Positions 47,480 through 60,686 are shown, numbered from the stretch's first letter. The stretch is DNA of 64,000 bases from Lycium barbarum (GCF_019175385.1 NC_083344.1:25112231-25176230), one strand, 5' to 3'. Program-made: numbers and translations. Notes: generated from the sequence alone by a model not told the origin.

Positions 47480-50400
47480 TGTTACACCTTGAAAATTTTC
47501 CGTTAACGGACAGTGAATAGACTAACGAAGGGCACGACGTATACGATGTTTTGATAGGTAAGAAATAGCATTTGATGACTCTAATCAAGGTTCAAAGACA
47601 TTTAAGGTGAGGGAAGGAAGGTTGTCAAGGAAAGCAAGGGGTAAGTTGAGTATCGGATAAGAATTTTGAGTGACAAGTTAAGGATGGCGTAATGATGTCT
47701 TGGAGAAGAGTGATAACGTCCCTTATATTTGTATTGAAGTGTTAAACAAGTGTTAAGAAGGTTCTATAAGGATTGGAGATCAAACGAAATGACGAGAACA
47801 ACTTCGGAAAAGCTGTGAGTTACACGACCACATTATACGGCCCGTGAAATGTTATATGGACCGTATAATGGTCTGTATAACCCAACATCAATGAAGTTTT
47901 CCAAGGTGGTGAACCACGACCACTTGTACGGACCGTGCAATGTTCCACGGACCGTACAAGTGTCCGTGGAAGTCCTGACGGGCTGAGTTATTCTAAGTAT
48001 TTAAATGCGATCCCACTTCATTATATTCATTCTCCTCACTTCTCCACTTCTCTCCAAGCTTCTAGAGGGTTCCATACACACTTTATATACAAGAATACAA
48101 AGGAAAGTGAAGATCAATATCAGAAATTCAAGTGAATCAAGTGCAATAAGCTCACTAGGGTTCCTCCAAGTCAAGAATTCTCTTGGGAGTGAAGCTAAGG
48201 TTTACTCCAAGTGAAGTATTACCAACCAAAACCCGTTCCTATGCGTTCCAAGGTGCGTTTCATGATTATTCCATGTTGTTTAAGGTGTTGAAAGTTAAAA
48301 ACACATGGATTGTAGAAAACTATAGGAAATGGGTCATGGATGTGTGAATAGTGACATTGTTGGGTAAGGGTTTGGATTGAATTATGAATATTGGTATGTT
48401 GTGGTTGTAAGTATGTTGTGAATGACATTTAGACCATGGAATAAGTATTATATATGAGAAAACGCGATAGTGAACTATAACCACAAGTATGGAGAAATTA
48501 AGGAGGAATTGTGAAATGCGGATAATGTAGATGAATGATGATTGTTGTCTATTATATTGTGAGTGTTGCTATGAACATTTTGGAGTTGATATAGAATATG
48601 GGGAAAGTAGTACAAACAAAGGAAATGCTGCCCAATTTTCTTTAGCTTTTGTAAACACGTTTAAGTAATCGTTTAACTAATGTTAATACGAATTCCCTTG
48701 AAGGTAAGGACGCGAGCATTGAAGGAGAACGATCAAGCGGTAGAATAGCTAAAGGAAAAGGTATGTAAGGCTAACCCTTTCCTTCTAAGGCATGAATCTT
48801 CCTAATTTTCCACGATCATCCTATACGATGGAGACTATGAGTCCATGAATATACAAAGCTACATACGCATATGATTAAGAACGGAAATACGATATGAGAT
48901 ATGATATTCCCTCCTTCTTCGTGATTTTTCATACGTATCGAAAACTACGAGTCTACGATCATAAAGAACTTCATACAAGATAAAGAAAAGAGACACGTTA
49001 CGAGCATGACGATATTGATGATGAATCTAAGTCTAGGAGTCCTAAAGCTCATGAATGACATTCCTACGAAGATGGTAATCCTTATACTATTCCTATGATA
49101 TTATTTCCCCTACATCTCTATGACTTTCTTATATTCCGGAGCTAAGAATCTACGATCATGAATAGCCACGTGAGATAAAGACAAGAGGCATGTTATGAGC
49201 ACGATAATGAAGATGATAAGTTTAAGTCTAAAGATTCTAGAGTTCATGGTATAATGTTTCTACAAAGCTTACAATATTAACTACGATCTATTGATGTTGC
49301 TTGTCGTATACACTCACCTTATATGCTAATTCCTTCAAGGTGAGGCAGAATGCTTATGAGTGCTCCATAATGGAATCTGGGGTTCTCGACCTTATGTCAC
49401 CCCGACATTATTATAGATTGTCTATAAGCTCTAATGCATGTCCTATGACCAATGTTCCGAAAAGTTACGAGTCTATGTTCATAGAGGATTTCATATGAGA
49501 TAAAGGCAAGAGATATGCTATAGAAATGATAATGCTTATGTTGAAACTAAGTCTAGAGATTATAATGTCTATCATACGATATTCATACGAAGTTCATGCT
49601 ACGAATATGATGTGATTTTCATAGATTGTCTTTAAATTCAATGTTTTAATGAAAGGTTATGATACGCTTATACGGTATGTGATGGCAATGATGATGATGA
49701 GATATACTGATCCTTGTTATGATGTATGTTTTGTGGTCGATCCACTACGTGGCCGAATACGGAAGACATGTATGTGATATTGTCGAGCCACTAAGTGGTC
49801 GAATACGGATATTGTCGAGCCACTACGTGGCCGAATACGGATAATGTCGAGCCACTACGTGGCCGAATATGGATAATGTTTTATGTGTATGAGCAGATAC
49901 AGTACTATGATGACGAATTATATGACATAATGATGTGTACGCTATGACGATTCATGTACTACGATTATGTATATATGATATATGTATGAAATGTATTCAT
50001 CCTTAAAGGTCGTGCGGGTTTTGCCTTCACCTTATGACTTATGATTTCTCTATCATGTTTATTTCATTCATGCCTTACATAGTCAGTACAATATTCGTAC
50101 TGACGTCCGTTTTCTTTGGACGTTGTGTTCATGCCCACAGGTAGACAGGGAGACGACACTGACTTTTCAGGAGCTATCAGCAGATTTGCAGGAGGACTCC
50201 ATTATTCCGGAGGTGCTAATCGGGTTTATACTTTTGTGTATATATATGTATATGTATTTTGGGCACGACGGGGTCTTGTCCTGTCCATTTGTCTAGTACT
50301 CTAGTAGAGGCTCCTAAATACGTACGTGTGGGTAGTATGGTCTCCCGATGCTACTATGGTGTATATATTACTATTTTGATAGCCGAAGGGCGTATGTATA

Positions 50401-50558
50401 TAAAATTAATTATGTTGTCCAAATAAAAAATGGTTGTCTTATGATTATGAGTATATAAATGGGAAAGAAGCGCATAATGACTATGACGAGTAAGGAAATG
50501 AGCGGTGCTCGGTAGTTAGCCCCGGGTACCCGTCACGGCCCCTAGGCGGGTCGTGACA
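47480..50558 (+). mobile_element. Solo LTR, family B
   Basis: A 3,079-bp LTR starting TGTTACACCTTG and ending GGGTCGTGACA, with a perfect 5-bp duplication CCTCC (47475-47479, 50559-50563). No primer site or coding region follows, so it is a solo LTR. It contains a TATTTAAAT box near 47998, palindromic GGACCGT motifs at 47835-47970, and CCACTACGTGGCCGAATA repeats at 49736-49872. It is closely similar throughout to the LTR at 57465-60480. Confidence 0.93.
49736..49872 (+). repeat. Four-copy 32-bp-type repeat within the LTR
   Basis: Units contain GTCGAGCCACTACGTGGCCG followed by AATACGGATAAT. The first copy is set apart by about 18 extra bases. The sister LTR has three units (59706-59803). Confidence 0.88.
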
Positions 50559-51156
50559 CCTCCATATCATATATCAACTCCCAAACGTCAATAATACATT
50601 CACAATATTATAACAATAGTCTTTATTCATCCACATTATCCATATCTCTCAATTTACTTCCAATTATCCATATCCATAGTTATAACACACATTTACATTC
50701 ATTCATATACAATGTCTACCCATGACATCATTTATAACATATCCATATAACAACACATCAAGAATCATAATTCAATTCAAGCTATTACTCAAAATGGCAC
50801 TATTTCCACATTCATGACTCATTTTTTTCTATACCCTTCTACAATCCAAGTGTTTCAACTTTCAAATACCTTAAACAACATGGAAATACCATAAATCTTA
50901 CCTTAGATGTTGTGGGAACAAGATTTGGGTGGAAATACTTCACTTGAGCCAAAAACCCTAGTTCATCTCCAATGAGATTTCTTGACTTGGATGATCTTTA
51001 ATGGGTTTCTTACATTTGATTCACTTAGTTTATGTTGTTGATCCCTAATATCTCTTGTTACTCGTAATTCCTTTTCGATACCTATCGTATGTCTTGCCTT
51101 CTCTTGGCAAACTTTCTTCCCCTACCTCTAACGTCTTTGAAATCTTAACTAGGGTC

Positions 51157-52484
51157 ATCATTTACTGGTACGATCCTAGTAGGATCTTGAACATCATTTA
51201 CTGGTACGATCCTAGTAGGATCTCGAACATATTTACGAAGCATCGAGACATGAAAAACTGGGTGAACTGACTCCAGATCAGGAGGTAGATCTAACTCATA
51301 GGCCACTTTGCCTACTTTGCGCACAATCTCATAAGGCCCAATGTATCGGGGACTGAGCTTCCCCTTTTTGCCAAATCTCATTAAACCCTTCATTGGTGAC
51401 ACTTTTAAGAATACCCAATCTTTCACTTGGAACTCTAAGTCCCTTCGACGATTATCCGCATAGGACTTTTGACGACTTTGAGCTGCTAATAACTGATCTT
51501 GTATGAGCTTGACTTTCTTTATGGCTTGCTGGACCAAGTCTGACCCTATCAATTTAGTCTCTCCTATCTCGAACCACCCAATTGGGGATCTACACTTTCA
51601 CCCATATAAAGCCTCATACGGTGCCATTTGGATGGTAGAATGATAACTATTGTTATAAGTAAATTCAATGAGTGGAAAGTGATCATCCCAATTACCTCCA
51701 AAATCTATCATACATGCCCGTAACATATCTTCAAGAGTCTGAATGGTGCGTTCAGCTTGTCCATCGGTCTGCGGATGAAATGCTGTGCTAAGGCTCACTT
51801 GGGTCCCTAAACCCTCTTGGAAAGACTTCCAAAAATTAGCTGTAAACTGGGTCCCTCTATCAGAGATAATAGATGCTGGGACACTATGGAGTCGCACTAT
51901 CTCTTTAACATAAAGCTTTGCATAATCTTCCGCCACATATGTTGTTCTGACTGGAAAGAAATGAGCTGACTTCGTGAGTCTGTCTACAATCATCCATATG
52001 GAATCATACTTACGTCGAGAACGGGGTAAGCCTGTAATGAAGTCCATGTTAATTACTTCCCACATCCAAGTTGGAATTTCTATAGCTTGCAACAATCCGC
52101 CCGACTTTGGTGCTCAATTTTCACTTGTTGACCATTGGGACATTGGGCTACGAATTCCGCTATATCTTTCTTCATCCCATTCCACCAATATATAGATTTA
52201 AGATCATGGTACATTTTCGTCGCTCCAGGGTGGACAGAATAACGGGAGTAATGGGCTTCTCTCAATATTTGGCGGCGTAAACCTGTCACGTTAGGAACAC
52301 ATAATCTGCCTCGGCATTGGATAACTCCGTCTCCTGCAAGCTCAAATGATGACTCCTCCTTCTGAGGGAGTGTATCCCTGTAATGCATTAGCATGGAATC
52401 TTCGTATTGTCGCTCTTTCACTTCCGCTATTAGCGATGAGACTGCTGAATTCTGAATGGTAGTTCCCCGGCTATCTGAGTCCAC
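51157..52484 (-). pseudogene. Gypsy integrase region (broken, no chromodomain)
   Basis: Inserts element DNA into the host. The HHCC zinc-binding part (52484-52080) has HYSRYSVHPGATKMYHDLK and CPNGQQVK; the last Cys of the expected CxxC is Gly. The catalytic core (52095-51598) keeps the D, D, E triad in MDFITGLP, SDRGTQFTANFW and GQAERTIQ. The C-terminal part (51552-51157) has KGKLSPRYIGPYEI and HPVFHVSMLRKYV. The chromodomain expected next in this lineage is absent. Instead a 36-bp tandem duplication (51156-51191 and 51192-51227, peptide DPTRIVPVNDVQ) abuts LTR sequence. A frameshift near 52090 and a stop near 51597 also break it. Confidence 0.88.
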
Positions 52485-52511
52485 TACTCGAACTCCTAGG
52501 CTACTAGCTAA

Positions 52512-54163
52512 CTACTGGAGCTCACGAGCCATTTCTCTCTTCTCTGGTCGTACATCATACAAACATCCCATAGATCTACGGCTAAGAGCATTATCCACAA
52601 CATTTGCCTTTCCGAGGTGATATAAGATATCAACATCATAATCATTTAGCAATTCCAACCAGCTTCGTTGCTGCAAATTCAACTCTTTCTGCTTGAAGAT
52701 ATACTGAAGGCTCTTATGATCGGTATAAATATCCACATGGACACCATATAAATAATGTCTCCACATCTTTAATGCATGAATCACTGCAGCCAATTCTAGA
52801 TCATGGGTTGGGTAATTCTTCTCATGTTTCCGTAATTGCCTTGAAGTATACGCAATCACCTTACCATGTTGCATCAACACACAGCCTAGCCCAATGCCTG
52901 AGGTATTGCAATAAACAACATATCCTTCCAATCCCTCTGGAAGTGTCAGGACTGGGGCAGAAGTTAATCTATTTTTTAACTCTTGGAAACTACGTTCACA
53001 AGCATTTGTCCATTGAAACTTTGCTGATTTCTGGATCAACTTTGTGAGTGGTGCAGAAATAGAAGAAAAACCTTCAACAAATCTGCTGTAATAACCTACT
53101 AAGCCCAGAAAGCTACGAACCTCCGTAGGAGTTGTGGGCCTTCGCCAAGTCTTCACGGCCTCAATCTTTTGGCTATCTACCTGAATACCATCGGCTGCAA
53201 CAATGTGCCCTAGGAATGTCACTGAGTTCAACCCAAACTCACACTTAGAAAAGTTTGCAAACAACTCTCGAGTTTGAAGAACTCTAAGGACAACACGCAA
53301 ATGATCCGCATGTTCTGCCTCAGATCTAGAATACACCAAGATATCGTCGATGAATACAATCACAAATAGATCTAGGAAGGGCCTGAACACATTGTTAATC
53401 AAATCCATAAATACTGCCGGTGCATTAGTTAGCCCAAATGACATTACCCAGAACTCAAAATGGTCATATCTTGTTCTGAAGGCTGTCTTAGGGATATCTT
53501 TCTCCCTAACTCTCACTTGATCATACCCGGACCTCAAATCTATCTTTGAAAACCATTTGGCACCTTGTAATTGATCAAATAAGTCATCAATCCTCGGAAG
53601 AGGATATTTGTTCTTAATCGTCACCTTATTCAATTGCCGATAGTCAATGCAAATTCTCAAGGAGCCATCTTTCTTTCGGACAAACAATACGGGTGCTCCC
53701 CACGGGGATTAACTAGGCCTAATAAAGCCTTTCTCAAGCAAGTCTTTCAATTGCTCCTTCAATTCTTTCAATTCTGCGGGAGCCATTCTATAAGGAGGAA
53801 TAGATATAGGCTTAGTGTCTGGCAACACATCAATAGCAAAATCAATCTCCCGCTCAGGAGGGAGGCCTGGAAGCTCTTCCGGGAACACATCCAGAAATTC
53901 ATTCACCATGGGGACTGACTGAAGAGTTGCGATTTAGCTTCTACATCTTGAACCCGCACTAGATGATAAATGCAACCTTTCATGATCATTTTTCTTGCCT
54001 TTAGATAGGAAATAAACCTACCTTTTGGTGACGCAGTATTCCCTTTCCATTCTAAAATTGGTTCTCCCGGAAATTGGAAACGAACCACTTTCATTCTACA
54101 ATCGACATTGGCATAGCAAGAAGCCAACCAATCCATGCCCATAATAACATCAAAATCTACCAT
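52512..54163 (-). pseudogene. Gypsy protease C-terminus, reverse transcriptase, RNase H
   Basis: Copies element RNA to DNA. Reading 54163-53903 gives the protease-to-RT linker (FDVIMGMDWLASCYANVDC). After a frameshift, 53909-53709 gives [19 protein letters not shown], stopping just before the GAP motif. The long frame 53687-52512 (391 codons) holds the [45 protein letters not shown] (FIDD in place of YVDD). RNase H follows ([15 protein letters not shown], where the expected Asp reads Asn; [23 protein letters not shown]). Two breaks make it non-functional as read. Confidence 0.9.
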
Positions 54164-54209
54164 TTCTAACTCATGCAGTCAATCATAGTACGACAGTCAC
54201 AAATCGCGA

Positions 54210-55755
54210 TTATGTAATTCTATATACTCGGCTAGCTATTACCGATTCACCAATGGGTGTAGACACCTCAAAAGGTTTGATCGACTCCAGTTCGACTCTA
54301 AACCGACCTGCAATATATGGAGTAACATCTGACAATGTGGAGCCTGGATCTATCAAAGCATATACATCATGAGAAAATACCGATAATATACCTGTGACCA
54401 CATCAGGAGAAGACTCAAGATTTTGGCGATCAGCCAAAGCATAAATACGGTGCTGAGGACCGCTAGAACTGGGGAGTGTCCCTCTGCCTCTACCATGGCC
54501 GACTGGAGCATGTGAACCTGGCTCCATAGGGCGTACGGACCCTGAAGGCTGGGTCATACCTTTACCACCAGCTGAGGGGCAATCACGCATAATATGACCC
54601 GACCGGCCACATGAATAGCAAACCTCTGAACCCGATCGGCACTGACCCCAATGTAACTTCCCACACGTGGAACATCGAGGTATGGGTGGCCTTGCCTGAC
54701 CCGAATCACCTCTGAACTGCGACCCAGAAAAACCCTGACTCGGCCCGGAACGAGTAGATCTACCGAATCTCTGGCCTGAAAATTGTGGTGGCGCACTAGT
54801 CATAGAAAGGCCTGAATGCCTAGAAAACTGCTGTCTGTTCCTGGCTCTAAACTTACTCATCGGACCCGAAGATCTAGCCCTCTTTCTATGTCCCCTATCA
54901 TGCTCATGCTCACTTATTTGTTGTTGTAGGCTTTCTTATAAATTTTGAGCATGGGCCTGAATGCGTGAAATATCCATATTGTCCTAAAGGGACGCAGTCA
55001 AGCACCTATCCATCAAATGTGGCCCTAGCCTTTCACAAATCGGTGCACTTGGTCACCCATATCCGCTACCATGGCCGAAGCATACCTAGACAAAGAATTG
55101 AAGCGGAGACTATACTCTAAAGCACTCATGCTTCCTTGCCTCAAATTCAAGAACTTATCGGCTCTAGCTCACTGAACTTCTGGAGGCATATAGTGTCGGA
55201 GGAAAGCATCAACAAATTCTTGCCATACCGGGGGAGGTGCATTGGATCCCCGTGAAGCCATCCAAACCGCATACCAATAGATCAAGACATCCCTCAATCT
55301 ATATAACGCTAACTCCACCGATTCGGTGTCCGAAGCATGTATCAAATGAAGCGTCCTTAGCATTCCATCTATAAAATTCTGAGGGTCCTCATCCGGCTTT
55401 GATCCAAAGAATTTCGGAGGGTTCAAGCTAATGAAATCACGGGCCCTTGCACTAACAGCCCTATCACCTTGCCCTGTACTTTGCCGGTGAGTCTGAGCAG
55501 CAACCATTGAGTAAGCAAATGAATGGCCTCTTTTACATCTTGGCCCGAAGCATCCGGTGGAGGAGCCGGAGGTGCTGGAGTTGGAGCTGAGGCTCCCTCA
55601 CGCTCCTCAAAAATAGGCACTGTGTGGAAGGACTGAGATTGAGCCGCATTCTGGGACTCACTTTCCTCTACAACTGTTGGCGGTGCTCTTTCAGCCCGCT
55701 TTTCTGCCATTGTCTTGCCCTTTTGGGTTGCTGTAGCCTTTCTCTTTACGGGCAT
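54210..55755 (-). pseudogene. Gypsy gag with zinc knuckle and start of protease
   Basis: Forms the virus-like particle and binds RNA. It starts at 55755 (MPVKRKATATQKGKTMAEK) with a Pro-rich N-terminus. A frameshift near 55500 moves to the frame 55507-55169, with the capsid-like FFGSKPDEDPQNFIDGM and PPPVWQEFVDAFLRHYMPPE, ending at a stop. Decayed sequence follows to about 54865. The frame 54860-54210 holds RCSTCGKLHWGQCR, the CCHC knuckle CYSCGRSGHIMRDC and the protease entry ALIDPGSTLSDVTPY. It is homologous to the plus-strand gag at 60687-62000. Confidence 0.9.
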
Positions 55756-57464
55756 CTCTGAAATACATAACGCATGACATGGTTAAGGAAAAGAAGTTCT
55801 TATATCATAGCTCTATCGCACGATCTTATGAAGAACGAAGGTCATTCATTCCTAAAACTGCCCGTAGCCTCTTGTTTATAAGTGTGGCGCGTAACACACC
55901 CATAACAAAGACTCTACTGGACACGGCTCGTAGACCACCCTAGAACAGAACTGCTCTTATACCACTTTTGTCACGACTCAACCGGAGGGCCGCGACGGGC
56001 ACCCAGTGCTAGCCCACCCGGGCACCTTTTAACATACCTTTACATTTACATCTAAGTGAGCCACATATTAAATCATACATTTCTATTCATCAATCATACT
56101 AATCCCATTGGGCAACAATACCTCTATATCATCATTGGCATCTAGGCCCATATCAATGTACATAAGCCGATGAGGCTAACAAAAAGATATCCAAAATATA
56201 GGCCGACAAGGCCAAACACATCTAACTATATACACATGTCTACGAGCCTCTAAGGATAGTATGTCATATCATATAGGTGGGATAGGACCCCGCTATGCCC
56301 ATAAATATATACACAAAAGAATAAGTACCAAAGGCTTTAGCACCGAAAGAAATGGAGCTCCGATATGTAGTCCCTGAGTAATATAGCTATGAATCAAGTC
56401 TGTCTCCCCGGCCACCTGCGGGCATGATGCAGCGTCCACAAACAAAAGGACGTCAGTATGAAGAATGTACTGAGTATGTAAAGCATGATCAATATCATTA
56501 TAGAAGCATAATAAGCAACATAAGAAATAGCATAAGATGGGAGATAGTAGTATCATCGTCATAAGCACTTACTTGCTTTTCATAGGGACTTTCCATTTCT
56601 AATGCGAAATTTTGTACATACATCCGTGTTCGTATCCATACTCATATCTGTACTCATTTACATTCATATCCATAATCGTATTCTTATACACATTCTTATT
56701 CGTATTTGTATCATGTCCGTATTTATACTCATATCTACATCATATACATATCAATATCATATACATATCCTTATCATATACATATCATTTACATAGCATA
56801 CCCGACCACGAAGGTTCGGTGTTTCCCGTACCCGACCATGGCGAGGCTCGGTTATCATACATACTTGGCCAACCAAGGCTCAGTGTTACACATACCTGGC
56901 CCTACGAAGGCTCGGTGTTATCCGTGCCCAACTGCAGTGGTGCGCGCGCATCGTCATATACATATATATACAGCTATATATTCTACCCGGCCATATAAGC
57001 TCGGGGTTTCATAATAGCCACACATAGGCACACATACATATAAGCTCATAGGCATCTTTAGCATTGTCACTACTATTGTCGTCATCATTATCGTTATCGC
57101 TATTATCGTCGTCATCATTATTATCACTACCATTATCGTCATTCATTACGTCTATCCTTATAGGATTATTCGTCATATGATGAATTTAGTACAATCATAA
57201 TACATATCAAGGATTATAAGTTTTGTATCTTTTTGAAGATAGAATCTTTTAGAGCGCATCCTAGGCTCATAGAAGAATCTTTTAAAGAAGGGTTTGCCTT
57301 ACATACCTTCCCGTTCAACTATTCTACAGTTGCATGTTCTCCTCCAATGCTCATGTTTCTACCTTCATTAGAGTCATACTATCATTAGAAATCGATGGCT
57401 AGCATACATGACTAAGGCTAGAGAAAATTGGACAACATCTCCTTTATTTATACAACATTCCTCT

Positions 57465-60400
57465 TATTACACCTAGAAAATTATCCGTTAACGGACAGTG
57501 AATAGACTAACGAAGGGCATGACGTATTCGATGTTTTGATAGGTATGAAATAGAATTTGATGACTCTAATCAAGGTTCAAAGACATTTGAGGTGAGGGAA
57601 GGAAGGTTGTCAATGAAAGCAAGGGGTAAGTTGAGTATCAGATAAGAATTTCGAGTGACAAGTTAAGGATGGCGTAATGATGTCTTGGAGAAGAGTGATA
57701 ACATCCCTTAGATTGGTATTGAAGTGTTAAGCAAGTGTTAAGAAGGTTCTATAAGGATTGGAGATCAAACGAAACGACGAGAACAACTTCGGAAAAGCTG
57801 TGAGTTACACGACCACATTATATGGCCCGTGAAATGTTATATGGACCGTATAATGGTCCGTATAACCCAAAAGCAACGAATGTTTCCAAGGTGGTGAACC
57901 ACGACCACTTGTACGGACCGTGTAATGTTCCACGGACCGTACAAGTGTTCGTGGAAGTCCCGACGGGCTGAGTTATTATAAGTATTTAAATGCGATCCCA
58001 CTTCATTATATTCATTCTCCTCACTTCTCCACTTCTCTCCAAGCTTCTAGAGGGTTCCATACACACTTTATATACAAGAATACAAAGGAAAGTGAAGATC
58101 AATATAAGGAATTCAAGTGAATCAAGTGCAAGAAGCTCACTAGGGTTCCTCCAAGTCAAGAATTCTCTTGGGAGTGAAGCTAGGGTTTTCTCCAAGTGAA
58201 GTATTACCCGACAAACCCCGTTCCTACGCATTCCAAGGTGAGTTTCATGATTATTCCATGTTGTTTAATGTGTTTAAAGTTAAAAACACATGGATTGTAG
58301 AAAAATATAGGAAATGGGTCATGAATGTGTGAATAGTGACCTTGATGGGTAAAGGTTTCGATTGAATTATGAATATTGGTATGTTGTGGTTGTAAGTATG
58401 TTGTGAATGACATTTAGACAATGGAATAAGTATTATATATGAGAAAACTCGATAGTGAACTATAACCACAATTATGGAGAAATTGAAGAGGAATTGTGAA
58501 ATGCAGATAATGTAGATGAATGATGATTGTTGTCTATTATATTGTGAGTGTTGCTATGAACGTTTGGGAGTTGATATATAATATGGCGAAAGTAGTATAA
58601 ACAGAGGTAATTCCGCCTAATTTTCTTTAGCTTTAGTAAGCACGTTTAAGTAATCGTTTAACTAATGTTAATACGAACTCCCTTGAAGGTAAGGACGCGA
58701 GCATTGAAGGAGATCGATCAAGCGGTAGAATAGCTAAAGGAAAAGGTATGTAAGGCTAACCCTTTCCTTCTAAGGCATGGATCTTCCTTATTTTCCATGA
58801 TGATCCTATACGATGGAGACTATGAGTCCATGAATATACAAAGCTACATACGCATATGATTAAGAAAGGAAATACGATATGAGATATGATATTCCCTCCT
58901 TCTTCATGATTTTTCCTACGTATCGAAAACTATGAGTATACGATCATAAAGAACTTCATACAAGATAAAGAAAAGAGACACGTTACGAGCATGGTGATAT
59001 TGATGATGAATCTAAGTCTAGGAGTCCTAAAGCTTATGAATGACATTCCTACGAAGATGGTAATCCTTATACTATTCCTATGATATTATTTCCCCTACAT
59101 CTCTATGAATTTCTTATATTCCGGAGCTAAGAATCTATGATCATGAATAGCCACGTGAGATAAAGACAAGAGGCATGTTATAAGCTTAAGTCTAAAGATT
59201 CTAGAGTTCATGGTATAATGTTTCTACAAAGCTAACGGTATTAACTACGATCTATTGATGTTGCTTGTCGTATACACTCACCTTATATGCTAATTCCTTC
59301 TAGGTGAGTCAGAATGCTTATGAATGCTCCATAATGAAATCTGGGGTTCTCAACCTTATGTCACCCCGACATTGTTATAGATTGTCTATAAGCTCTAATG
59401 CATGTCCTATGACCAATGTTCCAAAAAGTTACAAGCCTATGTTCATAGAGGATTTCATATGAGATAAAGGCAAGAGATATGCTATAGAAACGATAATGGT
59501 AATGTTGAGCCTAATTCTAGAGATTATAACGTATATCATGCGATATTCATACGAAGTTCATGCTACGTATATGATGTGATTTTCATAGATTGTCTTTAAA
59601 TTCAAATGTATGTTTTAATGAAAGGTTACGATAAGATTATAAGATGTATGTGATGGCAATGATGATGATGTGATATACCGATCCTTGTTATGATGTATGT
59701 GATATGGTCGAGCCACTACGTGGCCGAATACGAATATTGTCGAGCCACTACGTGGCCGAATACGGATAATGTCGAGCCACTACGTGGCCGAATACAGATA
59801 ATGTTTTATGTGTTTGAGAAGATACGGTACTACGATGACGAATTATATGACATAATGATGTATATGCTATGACGATTCGTGTACGACAATTATGTATATA
59901 TGATATATGTATGAAATGTATTTATCCTTAAAGGTCGCGCGAGTTTTGCCTTCACCTTATGACTTATGATTTCTCTATCATGTTTATTTCATTCATGCCT
60001 TACATACTCAGTACAATATTCGTACTGACGTCCGTTTTCTTTGGACGCTGTGTTCATTCCCACAGGTAGACAGGGAGACGGCGCAGACCTTTAGGAGCTA
60101 TCAGTAGATTTGCAGGAGCACTCCATTATTCCGGAGGTGCTAATCGGGTTTATACTTTTGTGTATATATATGTATATGTATTTTGGGCACGATGGGGTCT
60201 TGTCCCGTCCATATGTCTAGTACTCTAGTAGAGGCTCGTAGATACGTATGTGTGGGTAGTATGGTCTCCCGATGCTACTATGGTGTATATATTACTATTT
60301 GATAGCCGACGGGCGTATGTATATAAAATTAATTATGTTTTCCAAATGAAAATGGTTGTATTATGATTATGAGTATATAAATGGGAAAGAAGCGCATAAT

Positions 60401-60480
60401 GACTATGATGAGTAAGGAAATGAGCGGTGCTCGGTGGTTAGCCTCGGGTACCCGTCATGGCCCCTAGTCGAGTCGTGACA
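57465..60480 (+). repeat. 5' LTR of the plus-strand Gypsy element
   Basis: Full-length family B LTR ending CGAGTCGTGACA, directly followed by the primer site. It carries a TATTTAAAT box near 57985, palindromic GGACCGT motifs at 57835-57955 and three CCACTACGTGGCCG repeats (59706-59803). Relative to the solo LTR at 47480 it lacks 21 bp at the junction 59181/59182, a loss shared with its own 3' LTR. Confidence 0.93.
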
Positions 60481-60484
60481 AAAG

Positions 60485-60496
60485 TGGTATCAGAGC
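60485..60496 (+). other. Primer binding site for initiator tRNA-Met
   Basis: TGGTATCAGAGC, complementary to the 3' end of plant initiator tRNA-Met, begins 5 bp after the LTR end. First-strand synthesis would start here. Confidence 0.93.
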
Positions 60497-60686
60497 AGTT
60501 GAGTCCCAGGAAATGCGTACGAGCCATGTCTAGTAGAGTCTTGTTTATGATGTGTTGCGCGCCACACTAATAAACAAGAGCCTACAGGGCATCTAGGAAG
60601 AATGACCATTTTTCATCTTAAGAGATCGTGCGATAGAGCTGTGTTATAAGATTTTTCCCTCTTAATAGTGTGCTATAATTTCAGAA

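Larger units (their letters stand above)
43500..57464 (-). mobile_element. Minus-strand Gypsy element (Tekay/Del-like) with interrupted LTRs
   Basis: Internal region about 51157-55968. The left (3') LTR is in pieces: about 51155-50564, 47479-46097 and 43638-43500, split by two solo LTRs. The right (5') LTR begins at 55969 and runs to 57464, where a plus-strand element interrupts it; its remainder lies outside the window. A primer site on the minus strand next to 55969 reads TGGTATAAGAGCAG, one mismatch from the initiator tRNA-Met type. The outer ends match each other (TGTCACGAC.CAACCGGAGGG at 43500 and 55969). Confidence 0.88.

Noticed and set aside
43500..60480. Simple segmental duplication of one LTR block as sole explanation of 46097-50558 and 56103-60480
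   Set aside because: Each copy is continuous with a different side of the same minus-strand element and the guests differ (solo LTR versus full element, 21-bp difference), so a plain copy does not explain the data; kept as an alternative to test.
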